Part shown: positions 9,555 to 21,310 of the stretch, piece by piece
How the letters are laid out: every line of letters starts with the position of its first letter
How positions within the stretch are numbered: position 1 is the first letter of the stretch
Assembly: GCA_023053685.1 (NCBI GenBank)
Contig: JALIGW010000001.1
Span: forward strand, 155,914,966 to 155,978,965
From: Diadophis punctatus similis
Lineage: Eukaryota > Chordata > Lepidosauria > Squamata > Dipsadidae
DNA length: 64,000 nt
Direction of reading: 5' to 3'
Notes under the pieces: model-generated
What the model saw: the letters and a program-made list of their open reading frames with translations, nothing else
Told to the model about the DNA's origin: nothing
Databases searched by the model: none
Program-made: the position numbers and the translations under genes

Positions 9555-10572
9555 ATACTGTATTTTTCAGAGTATAAGATGCACCTTTTTACCCCCCAAA
9601 AGAGGGTGAAAACTTGGGTGCATTTTATACACCGAATGCAGCCCCAGCCACCCAGCCACTCCCACCCTTTGGCCTCTGTCTTCCAGCAATTTACCTGCTT
9701 GTAGCAAAGAGGGAAGAGCCTGTAAAGCCAAGCAAGTCAGTAGCAGCTTCCCGGCATACAGATGATTTGCCACGTGGGAAAATGAAAGTGAAACTAGCTG
9801 CAAAGAGGCAAATAGCTGGAAGAGACACGCAGATTTTTATTTTCTGCTGGATGCAAGGGGGTAAGTGAATAACTATAAATGTCTGTAGAATGTTCAAATT
9901 ATTAGACTTATTTTTTAAAGACTGCTTTATTATTGTTCTAGAGCCAGGGGTCTCCAACCTTGGCAATGTTAAGACTTGTGGACTTCAACTCCCAGAATTC
10001 CACAGCCAGCTTTGTTAGCTTTGCTGGCTGTGGAATTCTGGGAGTTGAAGTCCACAAGTCTTAACGTTGCCAAGGTTGGAGACCCCTGTAAATCTAGACA
10101 ACTTAACAAAATAAAGAAGCTTTTTAAAATAAATGCTTGCTCTGAAGAGGCCCAGTGCTATTGTATCTTCTTTTAAATAATAGAGAATAATGTATACTTC
10201 CAGAAATTTTAATTAATTTTAACAGCTCTGTACAAGTATAGTCTGAAATGTAACAGTGTCCTGTTTAGTATTAGAGTTAAATCCTGACTTACCTTGGAGT
10301 AGATCTATTTAAATAATTGGGAGGAGTTAGTGTGAGTACATTTAAGAAAACTTTCTGACATAATGTACATTTCTCCAATTCTTTGCTATTTCTATGGGTC
10401 AGGCACACATGCACAGAAATACACAGCAAACAGTGTATATCATCTGTGCTGTTTGCTTTTTGCTGTTTGGCAAATTGCTTGGAGGCAGAGGCCTTTTTTC
10501 CTTGTTTTCCTCCCCCAAAACTAAGGTGCATCTTATACTCTGGTGCGTCTTATACTCCGAAACATACGGTAG
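9555..10572. mobile_element. TA-flanked MITE (Tc1/mariner-like ends), interrupted
   Basis: The left end contains TTCAGAGTATAAGATGCACC and the right end its inverse, GGTGCGTCTTATACTCCGAA then TACGGTA. The same termini flank the element at 22930. A palindromic hAT MITE (9945-10088) sits inside. Reading frames within it have no transposase motif. Confidence 0.72.
9945..10088. mobile_element. Palindromic hAT-type MITE nested in a MITE
   Basis: The left arm, from CAGGGGTCTCCAACC, is repeated almost perfectly in reverse complement up to GGTTGGAGACCCCTG, with a short loop near 10010. Both arms carry the ACTTCAACTCCCAGAATTCC module also seen at 30996. A clear 8-bp target duplication is not visible. 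Confidence 0.75.
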
Positions 10573-11029
10573 ATGATTTAGTGCCAAATGATGGACTCAT
10601 GTTGGATGCCACTCAAACCTCTACTGAGGAAGAGCTGATGTGCTAATGGTGTTTATGATGCAGCTAGATTAAAGCCTTCCAGGCATCCAATTGCTGATGT
10701 AGCAAAAGAAAATCTGAACCTGTAAAAACAGAATTACAGTTGGGACATGGAAAGTAAGAAGCATGCACATGTGTAAGTTTAACACCGTGAAGGATAGAAT
10801 GAATTAACCACACATTGGCCTTTTAGGCATTGAATTGAATTGAAATGGTGTACAAATGGACACATGTCAGAAAGTCATACTGTTTTTATTCAGGGCACAA
10901 AAAACAAGGAATGGCATTGCTTTCATAGTTGAAAAAGATATGGCAAAGATATTACCCGGATAATACCAATTCGATTCATGAACAGCCCTTAAATATGATG
11001 GTTGGGAAAATTTAGTCGGGTGGGAGGCG
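10573..11029. other. Unassigned sequence
   Basis: No recognisable gene or repeat. Confidence 0.45.
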
Positions 11030-11600
11030 GGAGATCACAAAGAAAGAAAAAGTCCGCCGCCTCAGAGGAGGCCGTCGGCAGCAATAGCAGCTCAGCGGCA
11101 GCAGCATAGCTACAGCGTGGCAGGGCAGAATGACTTAGCCAAAAGAACGTCAATTAGCAAGCCGACACTCTCTCCGGGCAAACCCACCCCAAATATGCAA
11201 AAACATAGATACCAGGCGGCAGTCCTATTCGTATCCCCTCGTCATTAAGTTCTTGAGTCCAAGGATTATTGATTTCTAACAGGTAGCTGTCTCCCAATTG
11301 AAGCTAATTCCTTGCAGTACAAGCTGTCAAGCTCTCAGGCCACCATTCAAGATGGGCGACAGTCTTCCAAGACCGAGGTTGAAAAAAGGTTCCCCCATTT
11401 TCGCACCGGGCAGTTTTCTTAACCCCCCCCCCGATGCTCACTGGTTTCCTTATGTCCCAGTCTGTTCCCTTTGAGATAGAATGTCCTGGGAACGAGTTCT
11501 AAAACAGGAAGAATTTGCATTCAGGGAGCAGAGCTCGCCTATTCACTGTGGCTCCACCCCGGAAGTTCAGAGAGTTAGCTCCAACATGGCAGAAATTGGA
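11030..11600 (-). other. GC-richer block, possibly a LINE 5' region
   Basis: The base composition rises sharply above that of both flanks. On the minus strand the text from 11600 downward (a CTCCGGGGTGG-like stretch and GAGCTCTGCTCCCTGAATG) resembles a retroelement 5' UTR, but no ORF follows it and I cannot name a family. It could also be a genuine GC-rich regulatory block. Confidence 0.25.
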
Positions 11601-11934
11601 TAAATAAGACTACTCGGGAACCTATAAAATGCTTACAAAATCTAACTTTCCTCAAGCAGAGGATGGCTTTTTGGAAAACGATGCACAGCAGCCTACAGAC
11701 TGGAAGAGATCAGTCTTCATACAATACCAATGACAGCATGACTTACAAATTACATTAGGAGTGTGGGCTTCTTTCCTCTTGCTTAGCAGTACCTGGACAA
11801 AAAGTTAAGAAACTTATTGCACAAAGAATCCTTGACATAGAGCTCAAAAAGATATAGCTACTTTCATTAAGACTGGTGTGTTGAAATGAATGAGTCACTA
11901 TAAATGTAATATTTAAACTGAAAGGTATTCACTT

Positions 11935-12240
11935 ATTAAAATTTCCAAGTATTTTTGGAAGGTGTTTACCCATGTGAGATTTGAGCAGCTAGACATAACT
12001 GTAAAACATGGAAAGTTTAATCAAGCTCCTTATCAGGAACATGCATGTAGCTGTGGTGCACCAGATACTGCATATATAGGACATATATTATTTGAGTGCC
12101 AGATGTATATCACAGAAATATATTATTATTTTGAACCATATATAAGACGAACAACTCTCTGGGACCCATGTCTCAGAATGACATTTTGTGTGGCCAGAAC
12201 TCAAATATCTCGTCACCTTTTTGAATAAAACAATGTACTT
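11935..12240 (+). pseudogene. LINE polyprotein C-terminal fragment with CCHC-like knuckle
   Basis: The frame 11962-12228 encodes a Cys-x-Cys, then His and Cys pattern (CSCGAPDTAYIGHILFEC) like the zinc knuckle at the end of several LINE polyproteins, followed by a basic tail and a stop. The reverse transcriptase part is missing. The clade cannot be decided here. Confidence 0.45.
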
Positions 12241-12253
12241 GAGAGTTGCATAT

Positions 12254-13142
12254 GTGCAGGTAGTCCTCAGTTAATAATTATTTGTTCAGCGATTGTTCAA
12301 AGTTATGGTTTAGGACCAGGCTATCTCCGGGACCGCATTCTGCCTCATACTTCCCTCCGACCGGTTAGGGCCCACAGAGTTGGCCTCCTCCAGCTCCCAT
12401 CAGCCAAGCAATGCCGGCTGGCGGGCCCTAGGGGGAGGGCCTTCTCTGTGGCGGGCCCCGCGCTCTGGAACCAACTTCCTCCAGAGACCCGAACCATCCC
12501 CACCCTGCTGGCCTTCCGAAAAGCCGTTAAGACATGGCTTTTCCTGCAGGCAGGGGGTAGAGCTTAATTCCATCTGAACTCTCCCCCGGGTATGTCTGGT
12601 TGTTGGATGGTTTTTAATATTGAAATTTTTAATTTTTATATTTTGATTTTAACTCAATTGTTTATTGGTTATTCTTGTATTTTTTTGTGCTGTACGCCGC
12701 CCTGAGTCCCTCGGGAGTTGGGCGGCATATAAGAGAACCAAATAAATAAATAAATAAATGGTGGGGCTGAACAAGAAGACTTATAACTGGTCCTTGAAGA
12801 TGTGACTGTTGCAGTGTTCCCATGGTCATATGACCACAATTTGAGTGCTTCGCAACTGGCCTACAATGACGATAGTTGCAGCACCCTGCAGTCATGTGAT
12901 CGACATTTGCAAACTTTCACTGCTGGTTTCCGACGAGCAAAGTTAATTTGGAAACCAGCAAGAGTTTGCATATGGCAATCATGTGACTTCACACTTAATG
13001 ACCACAAAGGATTTGTTTAACAATTACAACTGAAATAGAAGTGCCATCAATTGGTGCATTCATGTGATGTCACACTTTAAGACCATATTGCTTAGCAACA
13101 GAGTTCCTATTCCCAATTTCCATCATTGACTGAGAACCATCC
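12254..13142. mobile_element. MITE of the GGTAGTCCTC family, split by an L2 insertion
   Basis: The left part (from GGTAGTCCTCAGTTAA) and the part after 12763 (GACTTATAACTGG, GTCATATGACCACAA and so on) match in order the element at 23459. They were one MITE before a LINE landed at 12310. The right end near 13142 is diverged (GAGAACCATC). Confidence 0.7.
12310..12757 (+). mobile_element. L2-type LINE 3' end inserted in a MITE
   Basis: The coding remnant reads GYLRDRILPHTSLRPVRAHR, then an ALWNQLPPETR and AVKTWLFLQ-type end, followed by a 3' UTR with GCCGCCCTGAGTCC and an (AAAT) tail. The short sequence ATGGT stands at both junctions (12305-12309 and 12758-12762), a likely target duplication. 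The copy is strongly 5' truncated. Confidence 0.8.
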
Positions 13143-13339
13143 ATAGATCTAATTTTGCTAATTGTAAAGGTAATAAGGATATATGAGCTCAAGTTTTGTT
13201 TTAGCTGTACTGTTATAGATGTTTTAATTTAATCTTTCGTATTTTGATATGGCTTTATGGTTAAACAAGTTGCTCTTGTTCTTGCGATAGCTAAGCTTCT
13301 TTGATCACTGAAAATACAAATGATCTGCAAGCTCTTGTA

Positions 13340-13640
13340 ATGAAAATTAAGTTACTCTGTGAAACAATGGGCCCCAATTAAATACAAAGAGGATCAAACA
13401 GTGACAACATGTACATTAATCAGCCTTAGAACTGACAATGAAGACATTGAAGAGATGGATAGCTTCTGCCTTTTAGGATCAACTGTGAACAGTAAAGAAA
13501 CCAGTAGTTCTGGAAGGCCTTGGAAAAAATATTCAGATGCCAGGAGGTATACCTATAAAGATCAAAACTGTGCAGGCAGTGGTTTCCCCTGTGACAGTGA
13601 CACTCTATGAGATAAAAATTGGTCTTTAAAGACACAGAAT
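13340..13640 (+). pseudogene. BovB/RTE-type LINE fragment
   Basis: The translation has DNEDIEEMDSFCLLGSTVN, close to the region after the RT domain in BovB-type elements (a glutamate-rich stretch then SFxLLGS), and an AVVFPV-like stretch in another frame near 13580. It is short, frameshifted and non-functional. Confidence 0.6.
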
Positions 13641-13733
13641 AGAAAAGTACTGATGTTTCTGAGTTCTACTGGTTAGTGCTTAATATCCAGTTTGGACAAT
13701 TAATAGCATGGGGAATATCTTCACATAATAAGG

Positions 13734-14227
13734 CAGTGGTTCTCAACCTGTGGATCGCGACCCCTTTGGGGGTCGAACAACCCTTTCACAGGGGTCACCT
13801 AAGACCATCAGAAAACACATATTTCCGATGGTCTTAGGAACCAAGACACCGCTCCTCTATCTGTCTTCAGGTGGGTCCACCCACATGCAAATAGACTACT
13901 GCAAAAAAAATAGATCTGTACCATGGGAACTTCTGAGCATGCGCAGAAGCTGAATTTCTGGCACTGCACATGCGTTGTCATCTTGTTTTCGGCTTTTTTT
14001 TGCAATTTTTTTTTAAAAAATCGGCACTGTGCATGTGCGCCCGCGCAAAGCGCCCGCGCGCCCACAAGGTGCAGCCACACAGCACAGGAGGAAGCGAACC
14101 GGCAGCGAGGTAGGTTAGAACCCACCCCTGAGTTTCCTAATAATTTTATTATTTTATGGTTGGGGGTCACCACAACATGAGGAACTGTATTAAAGAATCG
14201 CGGCATTAGGAAGGTTGAGAACCACTG
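13734..14227 (+). mobile_element. SPIN-type hAT element
   Basis: The left end reads CAGTGGTTCTCAACCTGTGG followed by CGCGACCCCTTTGGGGGTCG, and the right end GGTTGAGAACCACTG. TAATAAGG stands on both sides (13726-13733 and 14228-14235), a perfect 8-bp target duplication. The end sequences and the palindromic GACCATC...GATGGTC block agree, from memory, with SPIN, a family spread horizontally among tetrapods. The middle seems to hold a second, GC-rich MITE-like piece. Confidence 0.86.
13918..14131. mobile_element. CpG-rich MITE piece within the SPIN element
   Basis: The stretch holds GAGCATGCGCAG, then many GCGC repeats, and ends AGAACCCACCCCTG, the right end of the CpG-rich hAT family seen at 40620. 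Its matching left end is not clear, so it is either truncated or an internal part of a SPIN variant. Confidence 0.45.
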
Positions 14228-14249
14228 TAATAAGGGCTCTTGCCTACTT

Positions 14250-14345
14250 TTCTCAACACTCTTTATTATTTTATTTTATTTTATTTATTTATTTTGTCAA
14301 GTAGGTATTTGATAATATACATAAGTATAACATTCTATATTCTAT
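14250..14345 (-). mobile_element. LINE 3' tail fragment
   Basis: The minus-strand text matches the 3' tails at 30000-30080 and 55500-55580 (the TTGACAAA tail block and (AAAT) repeats). Only about 95 bases of it remain. Confidence 0.5.
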
Positions 14346-14359
14346 TTGTCGTAGTCAGA

Positions 14360-14815
14360 TGGCTGCTAAGTGATACAAGGTACTGAGATCTTATGAATTC
14401 TGAATGGGAAGAACTTCAGTGGCTGCCAATTGCTTGTTAGGGAGAATTTAACATGTTCTTGATCTTTAAAATCCCAAATGGCTTACCTGAGGGATTGCCG
14501 CTCCTACGATGATTCTACTCCATATCTTAGATCAGCTAGAGAGGCCTTTCTGAAATTCTCCCCAGGGCCAGAAGCTTATCTACCTGGCACATGGAAAAAG
14601 GTACGTTTCCCCATTAATCTCCCAGAATTCAGGAAAATGGCAAAACCAAGCTTTCAGTTGTTAATTAGACTGAATTTTAAGGACATTGATTGTAGTTTTG
14701 TCTCTCATTTTAACGGTATTGTTTTTTATTTTTGCAATTAATTATTTTTATTCTTAATTATTGCGATATGCTTTTAGCTTTGTATGGCTAGAATGGTGAG
14801 ATATAAAGCTAGTAA
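14360..14815 (+). pseudogene. Degenerate L2-type LINE 3' end
   Basis: An LQWLPI-like block, then a REAFLKFSPGP-type stretch and the tail TGGTGAGATATAAAGCTAGT followed by (AAAT) resemble L2 ends, with many changes. No intact frame remains. Confidence 0.45.
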
Positions 14816-16555
14816 ACAAATAAATAGCTTAACCCCCATTATAGAAACAGACAAGATGTACAATAGATGTACTAGTGACAACTAGCCCTACATATTTGAT
14901 TTATCAGTATGGTGCCTATCTCAGTGCCAAAGGATCAACTGATAATTTAATGTGGAAGATAGCAGATCAAATAAAGGGTAGTCACTTATCTGGGAAAGAA
15001 CAGTTTTTTCTTCTCACAGTATTTGAAAGATTGCATATGCATTATGCAGCCGAGTGAATCTAATAATGATTAACACTATTGGAGAATAAAGGTAGGGAAA
15101 ATAGAAAGCTAGAACAATGGTATGATTTCTCAAACGTTTTATGAAAAAGAAATGACATGGCAATCTAACTTAATGTTGACTGTTTAGAATACAATTGAAC
15201 ACACGTTTACTTGGCATACTGTAAATTTAATTTGCTTTTTCCAAATGAATATACCTAGGTTGCAGTCTGAAAGGTCTAAGATATTTTATTCTGGCAATAA
15301 TTTGGATACTGATGAATACTATTGGTCAAGTGCCAATGGGGTTAGAGCCAAAATGGAATTGTTAAGGGAGACATTTGTATACTTGGTAGTGGGAGTACCA
15401 TAAGATTTATGGGGAGAGGGAGGAAGGAAAGAAAGAAGGGAAACGTTTTAGGATTTTCTCCTATTTGGTGAGTAAAACCTGGTCTTATTACAAGGCCACC
15501 TTTTTCTTTTTGTCTTTATGGAGACATCAAAATTCTGATGTAGTTAACGGAATCCAGAATCAGCTGTGTCCTGGACCGCTCACTTGCTTATGCCTAAGAG
15601 TGGAGAGCTGCTTGCCTCTCTTCCATATGTTCCTGGTCTCATGTTCTTGTCCCTTTTTGTTTCTACTATTCGTGACTCTTGACTTGAGGCTCAGAGCCTT
15701 CTGACTGTAGCTCAAACCTCCAGAGACCATCCAAAACATTTTCCTAAACTCTAATTTTAATGTGACAGAAGGGGAAAGTTCTTAAATACTTCATAAGTAA
15801 TCATATTAACTGAATTTAATTAACTTAATTTAATTTTCTTATAGTTAAACTAAATTAAATTAAGCTGCTTCCTGGCCCTCTTATTCTTTCTCTCTCTCTC
15901 TTTTTTTTTTTGAAATGGAATCCCAAGACAATATATGGACTCAGTCCAAAACAGATTGAACATACTTGCTCCAGCTCAGCTAACTGCAGTTTCTGGGCCT
16001 CATCTCTATTTTTGTTTTGAGAACACAAAGCATGTTTTATTTCTTTCAATAAAGTCATTTCTCCTTTCCTGACTTCATAAGAATTCCCCCCCTACTCTAA
16101 TGCTGCTGATCCTAAAAACACACACATATGAATCCTGCTATTTCCCTTTCACCTTCTCTGGAATTCATTGGTGAATAGTCAGCCTTAGAAATGGAAATTA
16201 TAAATAAAAATATAGTTTTTTTCAGGGCTTCACTGCCATCTAGCACTGCCATCTGCCATAAGAACCCTCTCCTGTGGACTGCCAAGTGTCCAAGGGCAGA
16301 TGCAGCTTGGTAGCTAATTGGAGTGTTGCTGTGAAAGTCTGGGGTGATTGTAGTGTGTTTAATTGCATGGCTGAGGTGTTTTTGGTGACCTAGTATGCAT
16401 GGTAATTGAGTGTAGTGAATGGATGCCTTGGCTGGGGTAGGGGATGATGGGTAGGAGGGAACTGGGAGAAGGCTAGAAGTAGGCTGAACATCAGGACTAG
16501 GCAGTGGCAGATAAGGAAGGATACTGAGGGTGGGCTGTTCTAGGGAATGTCAGGC
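14816..16555. other. Unassigned AT-rich sequence
   Basis: No gene, RNA or complete element could be supported. A short (CT)n and a poly(T) run lie near 15890-15912. Confidence 0.4.
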
Positions 16556-16599
16556 TCATTGTTTAAACGTGATCTCAACATCCAGTCCTCAGGATCTCC

Positions 16600-16855
16600 T
16601 CTCAAGGTCACTTTTATTTTTTTATTTGTATCCTGCCTTTATTATTTTTACAAATAATTCAACACACTTATCCAACACACCTTCCTCCTCCTATTTTCCC
16701 CACAACAACAATCCTGTGAGGTGAGTTGGGCTGAGAGAAAGTAATTGGCCTTAGCTCATCCAACTGACTTTCATGGCTAAGGCAGGACCAGAACTCACGG
16801 ACCCCTGCTTTCTAGTCTGGTTTCTTAACCTCTAGACCGAATTGGCTCTCGAGCC
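16600..16855 (-). mobile_element. tRNA-headed squamate SINE, minus strand
   Basis: On the minus strand a tRNA-like head (AACCTCTAGACCGAATTGGC on the plus strand near 16830) is followed by a body with the GTGAGGTGAGTTGGGCTGAG block and a 3' end like that at 21180-21310. Confidence 0.6.
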
Positions 16856-16959
16856 TTGGTGGACCTGGGCTGTGGCTGTTGCTGTTAAAGTAGGTTTAAA
16901 GTAGGTTGGTGTGTAATAGGTCTGTCCTCATCCACAATTTGATAATAGATCCTCTTTTC

Positions 16960-18062
16960 CTTGTGGCAAGTTGTGATGGAAGGTGGTGAGATATTTTGCC
17001 TGCAATCCCTCATTTGTGGGGTATCCTTTCCTCTCCTCTTTAATGTCCATCACTTTGGGGTCAGGTACCATCAATATGCTGATGATACCCAATTGTACAT
17101 ATCAAGACCAGACTGATCAAGCAAAGCTATTGAAATCCTGGCTTAGTATCTGGAGGTTGGATGAGGAGACTCAGACTCCATCCTGACAAAACCTAATGGC
17201 TATATTTATTCAGGCCTGCCAGCTTTGAGAATATTCTACTGCTGGTACTCAATGGGGATCCACTTCTCTATATGAAATTTGTGTGCAATCTGGTGCTTAG
17301 ACTCATAGCTCATGCTCAAAAAGCAGGTGGCAGTCAAGAGTACCTTTGCTAGCATGCCAGCCACAACATGTCCTGCATTGGGAGGCCCTTCAGACAGTCA
17401 CTCATGTCCTGGTTAGTTCACACTTGGATTATTGTAATGCACTCTACATGGGATTGACTTTAAACACGATGCAGAGCCCATATCTGATCCAGAATGTGGT
17501 GGTACATGCAGTGATGGGTATGTCACATTATGCTCATATGACCCAAATGCTTTGTGAGCTACATTGGTTACATTGGTTACCAGTCAGTTTCTGAGTACCA
17601 TTAAAGCCCTTCATGGAATAAGGCCTGGCTATCTGAAGGAATGCTTATCTCCAAATATTTCTGTCCAACTGATGAGGTCAAGCAGAATGGGAACTGTGTC
17701 CCATCAATTGAACAGTGTTATCTTTTATGACTCAGATGGTGCACTGTCTTTGCTGTGCTACCTGCCTTCTGGAATGATATCTCACAGACATTTGTACAGC
17801 TCCCACTCTAATGATATTTAGGGCATGATTCAAACCTTTGTTGTTCTCCGGGCAGGTTAATTTTGGAATTCCCATTAGTTAATTCCCATTTGACTTCTAC
17901 AATTTGTTGATGTGGTCTTCTGGTCAGCTATTATCTTTTCATGTACACTGTTTTCTTCTTTTCTATGTGTAACCACCAAGAGTCATTCAAAAATGAAATG
18001 AAATGAAATAATGAAATGAAATGAAATGAAATGAAATGAAATGAACGAACAAACGAACGAAT
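16960..18062 (+). pseudogene. Degenerate L2-type LINE (RT to 3' tail)
   Basis: The reverse transcriptase motif QYADDTQLYI is readable near 17070, then THVLVSSHLDYCNALYMGL near 17400, then an LHWLPV block near 17560. These are in the L2 order, but frameshifts and stops separate them. The end is an A/T-rich tail of GAAAT units at 17995-18062. Confidence 0.75.
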
Positions 18063-18439
18063 GAATGGAACGGGTGTCTGGGTTTTTGTAACCCAGATTT
18101 GTCAGCTCCAGAAGAATCACAAGTTCTCTTATGGGTAGTTTTTTTTTCTTATTTTCTTGTTTTTGCAAATGAAAGCAAAACCCCATTAACTCAGGAAGCC
18201 CACTAAAGGGATCTATTTATCTTGCTGCTACCATTACACTTTTTTCTGGCTTAGAAATTATTTTGTTGTTCCCTCTATTTCCTGTGTTTTTGAAGTATGT
18301 GGTTATGGTAAGTAGAATGTGAAAGATATAGGACCACACAATCTCTTTGTTAACATTTAAATGAAGAAGTAAATCCACCTTTACTAACTTAAAATAGGCT
18401 TTAAATAGCTTTAGATAATATTAGAGGGTATCTATAGTT
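18063..18439. other. Unassigned sequence
   Basis: Nothing recognisable between the LINE tail and the hAT element. Confidence 0.45.
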
Positions 18440-18768
18440 CAGGGGCAAGTTCCTCTTACCTGGCTATCGGTGCACTGTGCGCGCATCATCACGTTTTGTG
18501 CATGCGCATGCTCGCTACATGCGCACATTCCCCCTCATGCAATTTCACATGCGCAGGAAGCAAAAAATCACCAAAATCTCAATCGCGCAAGCGTCCCCTT
18601 GCAAAATTTTGCTTGCGTGCATGCGCAGGAAGCAAAAAAAGCCCCAAAATTCGGGAAAAAAGATGGCGGCGCATGACGGACCGGCAAAGACGGCATGCAC
18701 AAATTGCGCAATCGGCGGGTCCCTACCGGAACGGCGCACTGGACCGCACCGGTAGGAACCCACCACTG
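18440..18768. mobile_element. CpG-rich hAT MITE
   Basis: CTATAGTT stands on both sides (18432-18439, 18769-18776), a perfect 8-bp target duplication. The right end is GGTAGGAACCCACCACTG and the left end CAGGGGCAAGTTCC. It shares the opposed GCGCA/GCAAAA modules of the family at 6429. Overlapping frames inside it are by-products of the CpG-rich repeat. Confidence 0.88.
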
Positions 18769-18776
18769 CTATAGTT

Positions 18777-20040
18777 TGTCAGCGCTTGTCTTCCCTAGCA
18801 CTAAATACTAAACATTATTAAATGAGTCTCCCTAACAGATGGAGGTTTTCCTAGGCTACAACTCCCTCAGGCCTGTCCTTCCACCACCACCTCCTAAATG
18901 TCTTTCTACTTAGTTTCTTCTCCCTCTGGAATATAAAGTGGAAAGAGATGTTCTGCACCACCATGACTTTCACTGGTAGTTCACTTTTCATTCATCCCAC
19001 TGGGAGATTCCTTTCAATGGAGCCCTCACTGGTAATGCTCCCATAATTCCTTGCCATGCCAATGGTGGCTGGATCAAATTATTTGAAAGACGTTGATAAG
19101 GCCAATCTTGCTTTAGTGAGTAAGCGTGCGATCCCTTTAATGGGACCAAAGAAACACATTTATGGTCTGTAATGTAGAACTTTTGTCCTTTCCTTTTTAA
19201 AGAGAGAAGTCTTTGAAAGAAACATTTATTCAATTTCTACTCCTCATTTGCAAATGTTATGGGGAGTGGGCAGTGGCTGACATGAGCTCTCCCTTGTAAC
19301 ACTCTTTCCTTTTCCTTCCATTTTTTCAGTTTTTCCCTGCTTTGGCAGAATCCATAGAGGGAAAGTTGTAACAGCTCCATCTGGTATCACAAGAGGCCCT
19401 CTGCTTGGAAACTCGCCCACCATTTGCAGCAAATGCAAATGTTATCCCTGTGTTTATTTCTGTGTACACTGAAGTAATCTGGCGTTTTTGCAGCCAATAT
19501 TTTTGCTTTCTCTCGTAACTGTTGATAATTCAGATAGGAATGGTAAATGATTTTGAAACATAGGTGCATTATTTTTTTAAAAAGGAGGCAACTCTTTTTA
19601 AAAATGCCTCTTCAGATGAGAAATTTTAATATGAAGATCAAAAACTATGAAAATGTGTTGTAACTTTAGTTGGGGATTTTTCATACATCCATTTTGCACT
19701 AGGTGGCAGCAAAGGAACACTGAATGGTCAGGCCACGGCTGCAGCTTCACAAATTGCTGAAAGATTCTCCTGCGTTATTGAGGCAGGGAAAGAGAAGAGG
19801 GACAGAATACTTACTAAAAAAGGAAATTCGTGCATAATTAGAACATGTGAGATACCTGCAGGCATTTTCCATTACTATCAGGTCATTATAGTTGCAAATC
19901 CAGCAACCTCCTCCCCTACCCCCATAATGTTTTTATGAGATCATAGTTGAAATTAAAGTTTTTGAACTCTTTTATTCAATATGTTTAAAACAGATTTTTT
20001 TAAAAAAACGCTGACTTTTATCTACACAGGCAGAATTGGG
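18777..20040. other. Unassigned sequence
   Basis: No coding potential or recognisable element. Confidence 0.4.
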
Positions 20041-20045
20041 ATTTC

Positions 20046-20690
<645 letters not shown>

Positions 20691-20692
20691 AA

Positions 20693-20920
20693 TAGTGATT
20701 AGGCACCTTGGGAGCAATCCCAAAACACCTGGAGCACCACTTCAACGCTATCGGAACTGACAAAATCACCATCAGTCAATTGCAAAAGGCAGCTTTACTC
20801 AGAACAGTTTACATCCTGTGATGATACCTCCAAAACCATAAAACAACAACATCTATCTATCTCAGGTCCTTAGGTGAATAAAAATGCCAAATCTAGTCTA
20901 AGCAACTGGCTGACTGTGCC
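20693..20920 (+). pseudogene. Second R4/Dong-type LINE 3' fragment
   Basis: The sequence encodes LGAIPKHLEHHFNAIGTDK and ISQLQKAALL with a shift, matching the end of the fragment at 20223. The 3' UTR has the CAGGTCCTTAGG and AATGCCAAATC blocks also seen at 63740-63800. Confidence 0.68.
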
Positions 20921-21000
20921 CTCCTCCTCCTCCTCCTCCTCCTCCACCTCCACCTCCACCACCACCACCACCACCACCACCACAACAACAACAACAGCAA
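20919..21000. repeat. (CCT)n-(CAC)n-(AAC)n microsatellite
   Basis: A trinucleotide run that changes unit twice; it follows the R4 tail. Confidence 0.9.
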
Positions 21001-21149
21001 TACATTAATTACAATTTTTAAATGACACCCTAGCTGAAGCTTTCTAGGGGTTTACAATGAAATTGAGTATTATTATCTGGTTTGTCATTTGAAAATGAAT
21101 GGATTTGTATGTTTTCAGAAATATCAAACGGTTCCTCAATGTATGCCAT

Positions 21150-21310
21150 CTTTTACAGTAATCTTCCCTCATGCAATTCTACATTTGCGCCAGTCAGTCT
21201 CACTCAGCTCAACTCACGCATAGGGTTGTTGTGGGGAAAATAGGAGACAAGAATATTAGGCATGTTCACCAGTTTGAGTTATACGTTAAAAAGATGGATA
21301 AAAACCTAAC
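21150..21310 (+). mobile_element. Squamate SINE 3' end
   Basis: The blocks CTCAGCTCAACTCACGCATA and GGGTTGTTGTGGGGAAAATA, then AAAAAGATGGATAAAAA, are the inverted counterpart of the body at 16610-16740. The head is missing. Confidence 0.5.

Noticed and set aside
10010..10088. MicroRNA-like hairpin
   Set aside because: The hairpin is the inverted repeat of a MITE whose arms recur at other loci.
12380..12577. Small Pro/Ser-rich gene
   Set aside because: It is out of frame with the L2 LINE coding end that occupies this stretch.
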